Of a DNA stretch of 64,000 nucleotides, positions 33,818-42,890 are shown piece by piece. The DNA comes from Ascidiaceihabitans sp029251465 (GTDB lineage Bacteria > Pseudomonadota > Alphaproteobacteria > Rhodobacterales > Rhodobacteraceae): the NCBI RefSeq assembly GCF_042932805.1, contig NZ_CP170633.1, forward strand, positions 2,170,001 through 2,234,000, read 5' to 3'. The notes below the pieces were generated by a model, which had not been told where the DNA came from, did no database searches, and saw nothing but the letters and a program-made list of their open reading frames with translations. Positions within the stretch are counted from its first letter, which is position 1, and each line of letters starts with the position of its first letter. The position numbers and the translations under genes are program-made.

Positions 33818-35367
33818 GCGATGCAGCACAAGATCTGGGCGTTAACCCGCTCGAGGACACCGAAAGCGACGCGGCAAAAGCCTATGCCGAGGAAAGATGC
33901 GACAACATTCGCTCCTTCGTGCACACGAGCCCTGAGTACTACATTCGGATGTTCGACAAAATTGGCGCGTCTTCCGCCTTTACCCCAACGCTGAATGTCA
34001 TGGCGGGTCTGTTTGGGCCCGTTTGGTTTGGCGCACGCGGGCTTTGGAAATGGGCATTGCCGTTTTTGATCATCGAAACACTGGCGCTGGTGCAAATTGC
34101 ACGTGGCTTGTTCGGGGATCTGGGGGCCGAGGCGATGGCGCGCATTGCCTCGATCGAGGGCACGCTGGAACTGCGTCGCCGCCAACTTGCCGCCGCCATC
34201 GACAGCAATTCCGACAGGATCGATGCGTTTCAACGCGCCGTTGATAGCCTTGAGGCCAATATCGGCGGCATCCGGACAGAAGCCGAAGCGTTGGCAGCGA
34301 CCGGTCCTGCCATCGCACTGACGGGCCTTGCCATCTTGATCCTTGCCAAATGTGCGCAGGCCGTTGTTGCGAACTCTGCCTTGGAAGCGCGTTTTTCCGA
34401 CTGGATGAGCGACCGCACCGTGCGTTCAGGCCTGCCGGTCGGACAAATCGTGTTCAGCGCGATTTTCATGGGCTTAATCGCATTTGCCGCAATGATGCAT
34501 TACTCGTTTCCCGGCCGCTTTACGTTGCTTTCCGAATTCCCGACCGACCCTGACATTCGGCTGGTTAGCATTGACAGTGTCGAAGCGTTTTTCAACTGGG
34601 CGGTTCTAAACGGTGAAGTGCTGTTTGATGCCATTACGTATTTTATCCGCTTGGTTCTGGATGCGCTCGAGATCGTGTTTGTCAGCACCCCCTGGATCGT
34701 GATTGCAGCGCTGATTATCCTGCTCACTTGGCTGACGGCTGGCGTGCGTATGGCGATCTATTCGGGTGCGTTTCTGGCCTACATGGGGCTGTTGGGGTTT
34801 TGGGAAAAAGCCATGACGACCTTGGCGCTTTTGGGGACTGCGGCGTGTCTGTCGATCCTTATCGGTATTCCGCTGGGTATGTTTGCAGCGCGCCGCCCTC
34901 GGTTTTACAAGGCGATCCAGCCGATCATGGATTTCATGCAAACCATGCCCGCCTTTGTTTTCATGATCCCTGTCATTGCGTTTTTCGGCACGGGTAAACC
35001 TGCCGCCGTTGTGACCACAATGATCTTTGGCGGCACACCCGTGGTCCGCCTGACGGTGCTGGGTCTGCGCGGTGTTCCCGAAAGCGTGCGCGAGGCGGCG
35101 ATCAGCTTTGGTGCGAACAAGTGGTATTTGCTGACAAAGGTCGATCTGCCTCTGGCGGGGCCGTCCATTCGGGCCGGCATCAACCAGACGATTATGTTGT
35201 CGCTGGCGATGGTCGTGGTTGCGTCATTGATCGGCGCAAAAGGTCTGGGCGAGGACGTGCTGGAAGCCTTGCAATACGCCAACGTCGGCCAAGGAATTCT
35301 GGCGGGCTTTGCCATCCTGTTCTGCGCGATGATCCTTGACCGTATCGTACAAGGCAACCGCAAGTGA
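33814..35367 (+). CDS. Betaine/proline-type ABC transporter permease (ProW-like)
   Basis: A 517-residue permease, longer than ordinary ProW. Extra N-terminal sequence with membrane helices and a helical stretch (about residues 95-150, RIASIEGTLELRRRQLAAAI) precedes the transporter core. The core (about 290-510) has PIMDFMQTMPAFVFMIPVIAFFG, and the ATPase-coupling loop ESVREAAISFGANKWYLLTKVDLPLAGPSI. The N-terminal extension with a coiled-coil-like segment may sense osmotic or membrane state. It is coupled to the ATPase gene (ATGA) and to the following hydrolase (GTGA). Confidence 0.88.
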   Translation: MSDAAQDLGVNPLEDTESDAAKAYAEERCDNIRSFVHTSPEYYIRMFDKIGASSAFTPTLNVMAGLFGPVWFGARGLWKWALPFLIIETLALVQIARGLFGDLGAEAMARIASIEGTLELRRRQLAAAIDSNSDRIDAFQRAVDSLEANIGGIRTEAEALAATGPAIALTGLAILILAKCAQAVVANSALEARFSDWMSDRTVRSGLPVGQIVFSAIFMGLIAFAAMMHYSFPGRFTLLSEFPTDPDIRLVSIDSVEAFFNWAVLNGEVLFDAITYFIRLVLDALEIVFVSTPWIVIAALIILLTWLTAGVRMAIYSGAFLAYMGLLGFWEKAMTTLALLGTAACLSILIGIPLGMFAARRPRFYKAIQPIMDFMQTMPAFVFMIPVIAFFGTGKPAAVVTTMIFGGTPVVRLTVLGLRGVPESVREAAISFGANKWYLLTKVDLPLAGPSIRAGINQTIMLSLAMVVVASLIGAKGLGEDVLEALQYANVGQGILAGFAILFCAMILDRIVQGNRK

Positions 35368-36083
35368 CCCCTGTGGTTTTTGTCCATGGATTGATGGGCG
35401 GCAGTGCGCAGTGGCAAGAACAGGCGCGCGCATTTTGCGACCGCAACGTCATTGCCTTGGACCTGCCGGGGTTTGGTCAAAACGCAAAGACATCCGCGTT
35501 GGCCAGCATCGCTGATCTGGCGCGTTGGGCCCTGAACGAACTGACCGCGCGTGGCGTGCACAGGTTTCACCTTGTTGGTCACTCGATGGGTGGAATGGTT
35601 GCACAAGAAATGGTTGCATGCGCGCCGGACCGCGTCGATCGACTGGTGCTTTATGGCACAGGTCCGACGGGTGTTTTGCCCGGCCGGTTCGAGACAATCG
35701 CCACCTCGAAAGACCGCGCGCGTGCTGACGGAGCGAATGCAACGGCCAGACGAATTGCAGCAACATGGTTTCTAGAACGACACGACGCGGCCCCCTACGA
35801 AGATTGCGCCGCGATCGCTGAGATGAGCAGTCTTGATGCGATCCTCGCGGGGCTGGATGCCATGCATGATTGGAATGGCACCAGCTATCTCTCACGTATC
35901 GAGATTAAAACGCTGGTGGTTTGGGGGGACCACGACCGAACCTATCCGTGGCGTCAAACAGAAGAGCTTTGGCAGTCCATTGCGGGTGCAAGTCTGGCCG
36001 TCATCCCGGGATGTGCCCACGCGCCACACCTGGAAAAACCCAGCCTGTTCAACGCTGTATTACAAGACTTTCTTAAGGATTGA
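35364..36083 (+). CDS. Alpha/beta hydrolase
   Basis: A 239-residue soluble alpha/beta hydrolase. VVFVHGLMGGSAQW supplies the oxyanion hole, LVGHSMGGMVAQEM (about 69-82) contains the nucleophile serine, WGDHDRTYP (about 190-198) the acid and CAHAPHLEKP (about 218-227) the histidine. The GTG start overlaps the permease stop, so it is translated as the last gene of the transporter operon. It may hydrolyse an ester or choline-like derivative taken up by the transporter; that is inference. Confidence 0.82.
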   Translation: MTPVVFVHGLMGGSAQWQEQARAFCDRNVIALDLPGFGQNAKTSALASIADLARWALNELTARGVHRFHLVGHSMGGMVAQEMVACAPDRVDRLVLYGTGPTGVLPGRFETIATSKDRARADGANATARRIAATWFLERHDAAPYEDCAAIAEMSSLDAILAGLDAMHDWNGTSYLSRIEIKTLVVWGDHDRTYPWRQTEELWQSIAGASLAVIPGCAHAPHLEKPSLFNAVLQDFLKD

Positions 36084-36101
36084 GACGGGGAAAACCTCAA
36101 C

Positions 36102-37283
36102 TCACCCGCGCTCGGACCGTGCCAATATCATCAAAGTAACAGACAACACACCTGCCGCGATTGCGAACACGGCAAAGATGCCATGCAAGGACACAAACAG
36201 GTTCGCCACGCCGGCAAACAACGGTCCGGCGAATTGGCCAGCAAACACAAATGTGGTCAAAACGCCCGCGGCCCGTCCCCGTGCTTGCGGGTGCACAGAA
36301 CCCATCAACCAGTTGTTTTGGTTGGGCATAATCGCCCCCAACGCGACGCCGGACACCATCGAACCGATGATCACTTGGGGCAGCCCACCCGCTGTGGCAA
36401 TCAACCCGTACCCAACCGCAAAACAGCCAAACCCCAAGGCGTAAATACCAACAGGCGACAGCATTTGACCGATACGCTGATAGTTGATGGACGCCAGCAT
36501 TCCGGCAAATGTCACCGATGCCAATGCCAGACCGGAAACTGTCGTCGAAGTGACACCAACCTGTTGTACGATGAACGGCAAACGCACGGGGATCACGTAA
36601 AACAGCCCCATTGTCAGGAATGCCAGCGTGCCGACTTTGAGGCAAATCGCCCAATCAAGAGGGGCTTTGTCGGGACTGGCATTCGTGTTCTTGGCCGGTT
36701 CGGCCCCAAGACCCAGCATTGCAAAGACCGCAATCGGCAGGGACAAAAGATACAGGCCGAACGCGCCGCGCCAAGACGCTTCGGCCAGAAACCCGCCCAG
36801 CGCGATAAAGATGATCCCGCCAAGGCTCATGAATGCGGCCTGCTTGCCCATGAATTTCATCCGCGCCTGTCCGGTCCACAGATCACCAGCCAACATGGTG
36901 GCGACCGTCATGGTGCCCGCAACCCCAAGTCCAAGCACAACGCGCCCCGCCAACAGACCTGACATGGTGTCGACAGTCAGGCCCGATGCACCACCGATGG
37001 CGTATAAAACCAAGGCGACAAGCAAGACCGGCTTGCGCCCGAACCGTTCTGCCGCGATGCCGAACAGGGCCGCGGTCAAGATGATCGTAAGCGACGGCAG
37101 GCTGAGCATCAGACCCAGAAGTGATTCAATTTCTGGCGTGTCGGCGAACTGCTTTGCCAACCCCGGAAGAGACGGCGAAATCGTCGCATTCGCCATGATG
37201 GTAAGGCTGGAAATCGCCAGAACGGCGATGGTTGCAGCGCGGCCTGGCGATGTGCCGGGGTCAGTGTTGGGATTGCCTTGCAT
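36102..37283 (-). CDS. Major facilitator superfamily transporter
   Basis: A 393-residue permease with twelve predicted helices. The MFS motif between helices 2 and 3, GIAAERFGRKPVLLVAL, is at about residues 74-90, and GRVVLGLGVAGTMTVATMLAGDLW lies around helix 4. The pattern fits drug/metabolite antiporters of the DHA type. It is the last gene of the divergent set controlled by the TetR gene at 38860. The substrate is unknown. Confidence 0.85.
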   Translation of the reverse strand: MQGNPNTDPGTSPGRAATIAVLAISSLTIMANATISPSLPGLAKQFADTPEIESLLGLMLSLPSLTIILTAALFGIAAERFGRKPVLLVALVLYAIGGASGLTVDTMSGLLAGRVVLGLGVAGTMTVATMLAGDLWTGQARMKFMGKQAAFMSLGGIIFIALGGFLAEASWRGAFGLYLLSLPIAVFAMLGLGAEPAKNTNASPDKAPLDWAICLKVGTLAFLTMGLFYVIPVRLPFIVQQVGVTSTTVSGLALASVTFAGMLASINYQRIGQMLSPVGIYALGFGCFAVGYGLIATAGGLPQVIIGSMVSGVALGAIMPNQNNWLMGSVHPQARGRAAGVLTTFVFAGQFAGPLFAGVANLFVSLHGIFAVFAIAAGVLSVTLMILARSERG

Positions 37284-37328
37284 TTGATCAATATCCTTGG
37301 GTCAACGGTATGAAAATGGGGTGGGGTT

Positions 37329-37739
37329 TCAGGACGGCTTGCCGGGCCGCCCACCGATTTGGTCAAAGAATTCTTGGCCGTTGTGTTCATCCCAATGTTC
37401 CGCAAACTTGCCCTCTTTGATACGCCAGATATCGATGCTGGTCATGGTGATGTCCTTGCCTGTGGGCGGCACGCCAATGAATGTGCCGGTATGTTTGGCC
37501 TGGAATGTGAACCGCCCGACGACACGGTCACCACTGACAATGACGTCCTCAACGGTGACTTTTGTCTCCGAAAACCCGGCGTTCCAAGCGTCCACAAAGA
37601 ATGCGACGCCAGGGATCCCTTGGGGGACAAACGGATTGTGTTGAACGTAATCTTCGTGAACCCACTCACCGATTGTTGCGACATCGTGGGTTTCCATTGC
37701 ACGGGCGAAACGGTGCGGGAGGTCTTTGAGCTCAATCAT
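37329..37739 (-). CDS. SnoaL-like ester cyclase family protein
   Basis: A 136-residue NTF2-fold protein of the SnoaL-like type. Family marks are WVHEDYVQHNPFVPQG (about 27-42), VIVSGDRVVGRFTFQAKHTG (about 66-85) and IDIWRIKEGKFAEHWDEHNG (about 101-120). Such proteins can bind hydrophobic substrates or act as cyclases or dehydratases; no activity is assigned here. It lies between the MBL-fold and MFS genes, in the same presumed operon. Confidence 0.82.
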   Translation of the reverse strand: MIELKDLPHRFARAMETHDVATIGEWVHEDYVQHNPFVPQGIPGVAFFVDAWNAGFSETKVTVEDVIVSGDRVVGRFTFQAKHTGTFIGVPPTGKDITMTSIDIWRIKEGKFAEHWDEHNGQEFFDQIGGRPGKPS

Positions 37740-37783
37740 TTTAATGTCCTGTTTCGGGGTTTGGTTTGATGCGTGAATTTGGA

Positions 37784-38716
37784 TCAGCCGTGCAGTTGAT
37801 ATGTTGTAGGCACGAACCGGAACCCGTCTTGGCGAGGTTCAACAAAGCCGACGCCGGGAAAAGGCATGTGGTAGCCGACCATCGGGATTTTGTCGGCAGC
37901 AAGCATGCCTAGAACCCGCCTGCGTGACACGGCACCTGCATCAGGATCGCCATCAAACCCAAACGCCCAATCCGGTTTTGCAAACGACCAGACGTAGTGA
38001 TTGGCAAGGTCGGCCGTCAGCACCATTTGCTGGTTATTGCTGTCCAGCATAAAGCAAAGGTGGCCCGGCGAATGGCCGAAGGATTCAATCGCCGTGATCC
38101 CCGAAACCGCCGCGTCGCCACCGCCAATGAATGTGGTTTTTTCCGCCAGCGGCGTGAACAACATCGAGACCAGCTTGGCCGGGAAATTGTCCGCAGGCAT
38201 GCTCTTCCAAAAGTCGTATTCCTTGGCACCCGCCACGTAGCGCGCATTCGGGAATGTCGGTTTGCCATCTGTCATCAACCCACCGATGTGGTCGGGATGC
38301 ATGTGCGTGATAACAACGACGTCGACCGATGCAGGATCAACACGAGCTTGGGCCAGTGACTTGGTCAACCCGCCCTTCCCCATTCCCGCATCCATCAAAA
38401 CGCGTTCTCGGCCTGTGTCGATCAACGTGGGCGTTATGAAAAATTGGTGCTCTTGATCGGACAAAAAGTTGTCGCGTGACACTTGGCTGAACTCGGCTTG
38501 TGGCACGTCCCTTGCGTATTCGTCTTTCGGGTTTTGTTGCAGGCCTGTCACGTCCAGCAGCGACGTGATTTTGAAATCACCCAACTGGAAATTGCGCGAC
38601 ACGCGATCAATCGGAACACCCGTCGCCGGAGTGTTTGGATTGATGGCATCCGCCAGATGCGCCGGCAATCCCGGAGGGGACATACGTTTGTTCGGGTCAA
38701 ATGCTGGTTTTGTCAT
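37784..38716 (-). CDS. Metallo-beta-lactamase-fold hydrolase
   Basis: A 310-residue protein with the metal motif THMHPDHIGGL (HxHxDH) near residues 136-146 and later ligands H in GHSPGHLCF (about 214) and D in LTADLAN (about 232). The extended N-terminus and overall layout resemble methyl-parathion-hydrolase or lactonase-like members. The start MTKPAFDPN follows GAGGA; the longer frame begins inside the TetR operator and is rejected. It is the first gene of the divergent set controlled by the TetR regulator. Confidence 0.85.
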   Translation of the reverse strand: MTKPAFDPNKRMSPPGLPAHLADAINPNTPATGVPIDRVSRNFQLGDFKITSLLDVTGLQQNPKDEYARDVPQAEFSQVSRDNFLSDQEHQFFITPTLIDTGRERVLMDAGMGKGGLTKSLAQARVDPASVDVVVITHMHPDHIGGLMTDGKPTFPNARYVAGAKEYDFWKSMPADNFPAKLVSMLFTPLAEKTTFIGGGDAAVSGITAIESFGHSPGHLCFMLDSNNQQMVLTADLANHYVWSFAKPDWAFGFDGDPDAGAVSRRRVLGMLAADKIPMVGYHMPFPGVGFVEPRQDGFRFVPTTYQLHG

Positions 38717-38759
38717 TGTTGGGTCCTCAGGGTTTGTGATTTTGAAATCTTTTATTATG

Positions 38760-38773
38760 ACTGGATGGTCAGT
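38760..38773. promoter_or_regulatory. TetR-type operator, site 1 (imperfect)
   Basis: ACTGGATGGTCAGT is an imperfect copy of the perfect dyad 31 bp away and is extended by ATG/CAT flanks. It lies 44 bp upstream of the MBL-fold gene start. Confidence 0.65.
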
Positions 38774-38790
38774 CATGTAGTTTTAACATG

Positions 38791-38804
38791 ACTGGACGTC
38801 CAGT
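38791..38804. promoter_or_regulatory. TetR-type operator, site 2 (perfect palindrome)
   Basis: ACTGGACGTCCAGT is a perfect 14-bp dyad in the divergent promoter region, 56 bp before the TetR start. Its centre is 31 bp from that of site 1, close to three helical turns, so both dimers would lie on the same face of the DNA. Confidence 0.75.
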
Positions 38805-38859
38805 AAAAAATCGAATATTCTTAAAGAAAGCTGGAAATACGACCAAGGAACAGCGTCAA

Positions 38860-39453
38860 ATGCCCAAGATTGTTGACCGCGAAGAAATGCAACTCGGCAT
38901 CCTGAATGCGGCCCAGCGCGTGTATCTGGAAAAGGGATATCACAGCGCAACAATCGCCGATGTTGCACACGCTGCCGGCGTCGCGAAAGGCACGATTTAC
39001 CTATATTACAAGAACAAAGAGGCCCTCGCCCTATCGATGATGCACACCCATTTTGATGGTATGCAGGACCGCTTTTTCGGGGGCAAAAAACCTGCGACGC
39101 TTGATGCCTTTGCCAAGTCGTTAACCAAAACGATGACGGTGCCAGACGACGATGCGCGCTACATCAGGCTGTTTTTTGAAGTCTTTGGTGAAAAATTCAC
39201 ATCCGACACATTTATGGAAGAGTTTGGCGGATTTTTCGACCGCTTGGGTGGTCACTACGCCGACCACATCACCTATCTGCAAGCCATTGGTGAAATTCGC
39301 CAAGACGCTGATCCGCGTAATTTGGGCCGTTTATTGGCCGCGATGGTTGACGGGATCATCTTGCATCGCGGCTTTTTTTCCATCCCCGAGCGCAAACACG
39401 CGAAGCTTCGAATAGAACTTGCCGCGATGTTTGTGAGGGGGCTTGCGGCCTGA
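38860..39453 (+). CDS. TetR/AcrR family transcriptional regulator
   Basis: A 197-residue regulator. The N-terminal helix-turn-helix reads ILNAAQRVYLEKGYHSATIADVAHAAGVAKGTIYLYYKNKE (about 15-55), a clear TetR signature. The C-terminal ligand-binding helices follow. The start MPKIVDREEM is preceded by AAGGAAC; the 24-residue longer frame starts in the operator and is rejected. It probably represses itself and the divergent MBL-fold/SnoaL/MFS genes through two operators. Confidence 0.87.
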   Translation: MPKIVDREEMQLGILNAAQRVYLEKGYHSATIADVAHAAGVAKGTIYLYYKNKEALALSMMHTHFDGMQDRFFGGKKPATLDAFAKSLTKTMTVPDDDARYIRLFFEVFGEKFTSDTFMEEFGGFFDRLGGHYADHITYLQAIGEIRQDADPRNLGRLLAAMVDGIILHRGFFSIPERKHAKLRIELAAMFVRGLAA

Positions 39454-39485
39454 TCAAACAGGCCGGTTCGCTGTGTTTCTTGTGA

Positions 39486-41639
39486 TCAAAACTCGCGGCT
39501 GACAGAAACGCCGATCCGGCGTCCCTCACCTTTCACACACCCGTAATTGTCGTAGCAATTCCCGTAGTAGTCGCGATCCAGCAGGTTGGTCACACTCAGA
39601 TTGACGTCAAAATTGGTCGCCTCGTAATGCGCGGAAAGGTCTGCGACAGTGTAGCTGGGCGTGACCCGCAGGTTGTCTTGCGTCGAAAATGACTCGGATG
39701 TGTAGCGCAATCCAGCCCCCACAGACAGTCCCTTCAAGATCGACGAGGCGTCGTAGTCCAGCCAAAGTGATGCTTGATGTGTCGGCGACATCGCGTTGGA
39801 ATTGCCCAGTTTTGAGGCATCCGAGGATTCAGTGATTTCAGAGTCCAGATAGCTGTAGCCGAACACGCCTTGCAGCTTGCTGGTGATGCGGCCGCGCGCC
39901 TCAAATTCAAATCCTCTGGAGCGAACCTCGCCCACTTGGGTAAAGCTCGAGAAGGTTGGGTCGTCCAGATCGTAGTCTTTGACATTGCTTTTTGTGAGGT
40001 CAAACAACGCACCGCTCAGCATAAAGTTATCGCCCGGCTGATAGCGCAGGCCGACTTCCCATTGTTGGCTTTTTGACGGGTCCAGAGTGTCGCCCGCAAT
40101 CGTGGTACCGATGTTCTGGATAAAGCCCTCGGCGTAGCCCAAATACGGCGTTAGCCCGTTGTCGAATTCGTGGGTTAGCCCGAACATGCCGGTTGCAGCA
40201 CTATCACTTTGCGCGGATGCACCGCCGTTCAACAGATCGACTGTGTCGCTTTCAAACCAGCTATAGCGCAGGCCTGCAGTAAGCGCGGTGCCGTTGTCAA
40301 ATTTGATGTGATCCTGAACATACAGCCCGGTTTCCGTGTATGTCGTTTCAGAACTGGACGACAGCGCCGGGTCAGCAACGTCAAAGTCAAACGTCGGATC
40401 GCTGTAGGACAACGTGTAGGTTGTACCATCGTAATATTGCGTCACCTCGTAGCGGCTGTTCTGGTAATCGGCACCAACGGTGACACTGTTATCAGCCCCA
40501 AAAAGCTGACCCTTCCATTCGACATTGTTGTCAAATCCGATGGTTGTGGCGTCTTCGTCGTTGCGGAATGCATAATAGGACAGCCCGGATGCATCCGCAG
40601 AACTGTAATCAAGCTGCGCGTAATCCGTGGTTTGATGCGCATAACGGAATTTTTGATTAAAGGTCACGCCTTCGGCAAAAACGTGCGTTGCTTCCCAGCC
40701 AAATGTTTCTTGTTTGGTTTCAAAATAGTTATAATCGGATTGACGATAGGCAAAATCAGCAGGCAATGATCCATAGCTCGCGTCAAAGTCCTCGCCGGCA
40801 ATCGGCGCAAAGATGATCGGCGTTTTCGCGTCGCTCTGCACATGGCCCAACAACGTAATCGTCGTGTCCTCGGTCGGGGCCCACGTAAAGCCACCCGACA
40901 AAAATGCGCGGTCATTTTCTGAACTTTGCACTTCGGTTTCGCCGTCGCGGATCAAACCGGTGATGCGGGCGGCCATCCTGCCATCCTCGCTGATCACATC
41001 CGACCAATCGAACCCGATTTCAGCCGTCCCGTTGCTGCCATACCCGACATAGGTGTTGGCCAACCGATCAAACACCGGTCGTTTGGTCACCAGATTAACC
41101 ATTCCGCCCGCATCATTTGATCCGTACAAAACACCCGCCGGTCCCCGCAGAATATCCACGCGATCAATCATGTAAGGGTCGGTGGAAAAGGCGGAAAAGC
41201 TCAGCACTTTTTGCGGCAACCCATCGCGGTACAACGCGCTAGACCCCATATCAAAACCGCGGATCGAGAATTGGTCAAACCGGTCATCCGTCCCCCAGGT
41301 CGACGCATTGACGCCCGGCACATAGGCGATTGCGTCTTCGACTTCGTCAGGTCGGCGGGTTTCAAGTTCGGTTGATGTGACGACGGAAATCGACTGCGGC
41401 ACTTCGCTCAGCGGCACGCCGGATTTCACACCAGTTTCGGTGGCGCGCGCCAGATATCCATCGACGCGGCCGGAATAATCAAGCTTGTAGCGCAGGATAA
41501 TTGTCGGCAGTTCATAGGCGTCTTCGTCTTGCGCGTACGCGGGCTGCGCAAGCGCAATACCAGAGATGAGTGCGGTGCATCCCATCAAAATACACGTCAT
41601 CGAACGGGTCGACATTAGGCGGGGTGTTTGGGGTATCAT
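39486..41639 (-). CDS. TonB-dependent siderophore receptor
   Basis: A 717-residue outer-membrane receptor. A signal peptide (MTCILMGCTALISGIALAQPAYAQ, in two parts hydrophobic then AQ cleavage) is followed by the plug domain (about 55-165: LSEVPQSISVVTSTELE, PYMIDRVDILRGPAGVLYGS). The barrel runs to a terminal aromatic residue (GVSVSREF). There is no N-terminal signalling domain. A GGAG site fits the ATG at 41639. It follows the ferric-siderophore binding-protein gene on the same strand. The plug layout resembles hydroxamate receptors, but the ligand is not certain. Confidence 0.9.
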   Translation of the reverse strand: MIPQTPRLMSTRSMTCILMGCTALISGIALAQPAYAQDEDAYELPTIILRYKLDYSGRVDGYLARATETGVKSGVPLSEVPQSISVVTSTELETRRPDEVEDAIAYVPGVNASTWGTDDRFDQFSIRGFDMGSSALYRDGLPQKVLSFSAFSTDPYMIDRVDILRGPAGVLYGSNDAGGMVNLVTKRPVFDRLANTYVGYGSNGTAEIGFDWSDVISEDGRMAARITGLIRDGETEVQSSENDRAFLSGGFTWAPTEDTTITLLGHVQSDAKTPIIFAPIAGEDFDASYGSLPADFAYRQSDYNYFETKQETFGWEATHVFAEGVTFNQKFRYAHQTTDYAQLDYSSADASGLSYYAFRNDEDATTIGFDNNVEWKGQLFGADNSVTVGADYQNSRYEVTQYYDGTTYTLSYSDPTFDFDVADPALSSSSETTYTETGLYVQDHIKFDNGTALTAGLRYSWFESDTVDLLNGGASAQSDSAATGMFGLTHEFDNGLTPYLGYAEGFIQNIGTTIAGDTLDPSKSQQWEVGLRYQPGDNFMLSGALFDLTKSNVKDYDLDDPTFSSFTQVGEVRSRGFEFEARGRITSKLQGVFGYSYLDSEITESSDASKLGNSNAMSPTHQASLWLDYDASSILKGLSVGAGLRYTSESFSTQDNLRVTPSYTVADLSAHYEATNFDVNLSVTNLLDRDYYGNCYDNYGCVKGEGRRIGVSVSREF

Positions 41640-41683
41640 TCCAGGCTCCAATCAGGGAGCGCGCCTAAAATAGCGCGCGTTGT

Positions 41684-41703
41684 GCTGATGAAGAGAGTTC
41701 AGC
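41684..41703. promoter_or_regulatory. Dyad upstream of the TonB-receptor gene
   Basis: GCTGA-N10-TCAGC lies about 45 bp before the receptor start. It resembles, with one extra spacer base, the TGA-N9-TCA sites described for iron control in Rhodobacterales. The adjacent GCGCGC-N8-GCGCGC at 41660-41679 could form a hairpin. Confidence 0.35.
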
Positions 41704-41759
41704 ATCTCGCCTAAGAATCTGCCTGGGTTGGCGCAAATTCGCTGAACAGCCAAAGCTTG

Positions 41760-42716
41760 TCAATCGGGTTCGGACGGCAATGATCCATGTTTTTGAATTG
41801 CCGAATCCAGGCGGGGGGCAAGGCGTTGTACTGCCCAAATAATAGACAACGGGCTTTGGAAACTCATCGCGCCCATTTCGTTTTGATCAGCCCAGACTGA
41901 TCGCCCCTGCCCGGCCAATCGACTGTTTTGATATGTCGGCAATGCCTCGATGAAATCACGCCCGGCGCTGTCCGTCAGCCACAGGGCCACGTCGCGGTCA
42001 AACAGATCAATACGCTCGGCGCTGACCGAAAAACTACCAGCTTTGGACGCAAGTTTCGTAAATTCGTCAGGGATCGTCAGGCCCAAAGACGCCAAAAACC
42101 GGTTGGCCCCGTCCTGGGGCCCGTACCCTACCAATTTGGTGCCCGTCACGTGAACCACCGCAGCGCTTTGGCCGGTTAAGGCGGGGTATTTGGCGCGTGT
42201 TTCGGCCAGTACGTTTTGGACGTCTTTGATCACCTCTTTGGCCTTGTTCTGACGGCCAGTGGCTTGGGCGATCAGTCGCAGTTCGTCTTGCCACGGCGCG
42301 CCCCAATCCGCGTAGCCTGCGGGCGGTCCAACCACCGGTGCAATGCGCGACAGCCGTGCGTAGGTTGCCGCGTCCATTGGCGCAAAACTGGCCACGATCA
42401 GGTCCGGTTGCAAATTCCAGACCCATTCCAGGTCAATCTCGAAACCGCGTTGAACCTCCGGCTCTGCCCCTAGGGCGCGGCGCGCTGGCTCGGCCCACTC
42501 CCACGTCGCAAATGGCTGCCCGCCGAACCAGTCGTGAACGCCCACAGGGGCGATGCCCAGCGCGTACAAAAAGTCCTGTTCGTGATAGCCCACGGACACG
42601 ATCCGCTGTGGCGACCCGTCAATCTGCGTCACGCCAAAACGATGCGTAACCTCAACCTCTTGCGCAGACAGCGACGTTGAAAAAAAAGCCAGACAGATCA
42701 GGAACACAGCGCGCAT
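41760..42716 (-). CDS. Ferric-siderophore ABC transporter substrate-binding protein
   Basis: A 318-residue periplasmic protein of the FepB/FhuD-type fold (peripla_BP_2). The signal peptide MRAVFLICLAFFSTSLSA is followed directly by QEVEV; no lipobox cysteine is seen. RIVSVGYHEQDFLYALGIAPVGV (about 39-62) and LQPDLIVASFAPMDAATYARLSRIAPVVG (about 104-132) are typical. AAGGAA precedes the ATG. It is divergent from its two permease and ATPase genes and precedes the TonB receptor gene. Confidence 0.87.
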   Translation of the reverse strand: MRAVFLICLAFFSTSLSAQEVEVTHRFGVTQIDGSPQRIVSVGYHEQDFLYALGIAPVGVHDWFGGQPFATWEWAEPARRALGAEPEVQRGFEIDLEWVWNLQPDLIVASFAPMDAATYARLSRIAPVVGPPAGYADWGAPWQDELRLIAQATGRQNKAKEVIKDVQNVLAETRAKYPALTGQSAAVVHVTGTKLVGYGPQDGANRFLASLGLTIPDEFTKLASKAGSFSVSAERIDLFDRDVALWLTDSAGRDFIEALPTYQNSRLAGQGRSVWADQNEMGAMSFQSPLSIIWAVQRLAPRLDSAIQKHGSLPSEPD

Positions 42717-42753
42717 GGGTTTTTTCCTTGGGGTAGATAGGGAAAGCACCGAG

Positions 42754-42775
42754 CGTTTGCTGGGTGGCGCAAACG
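42754..42775. promoter_or_regulatory. Dyad in the divergent promoter of the siderophore-transport genes
   Basis: CGTTTGC (42754-42760) and GCAAACG (42769-42775) form a 7-bp perfect inverted repeat with 8 bases between. It lies 38 bp before the binding-protein ATG and 116 bp before the permease gene. It is a candidate operator for an unknown regulator. Confidence 0.4.
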
Positions 42776-42890
42776 TCGCTTGGTGCGCGCGCGCTGTCAA
42801 GTGAGTGATCGCGCAGGTGGGCTTGCATCATCGCAGTGATCGGCGTTATCTGCGCGCAGCCAGCGCACTGCCCGCCAGACATTCCAGAAA

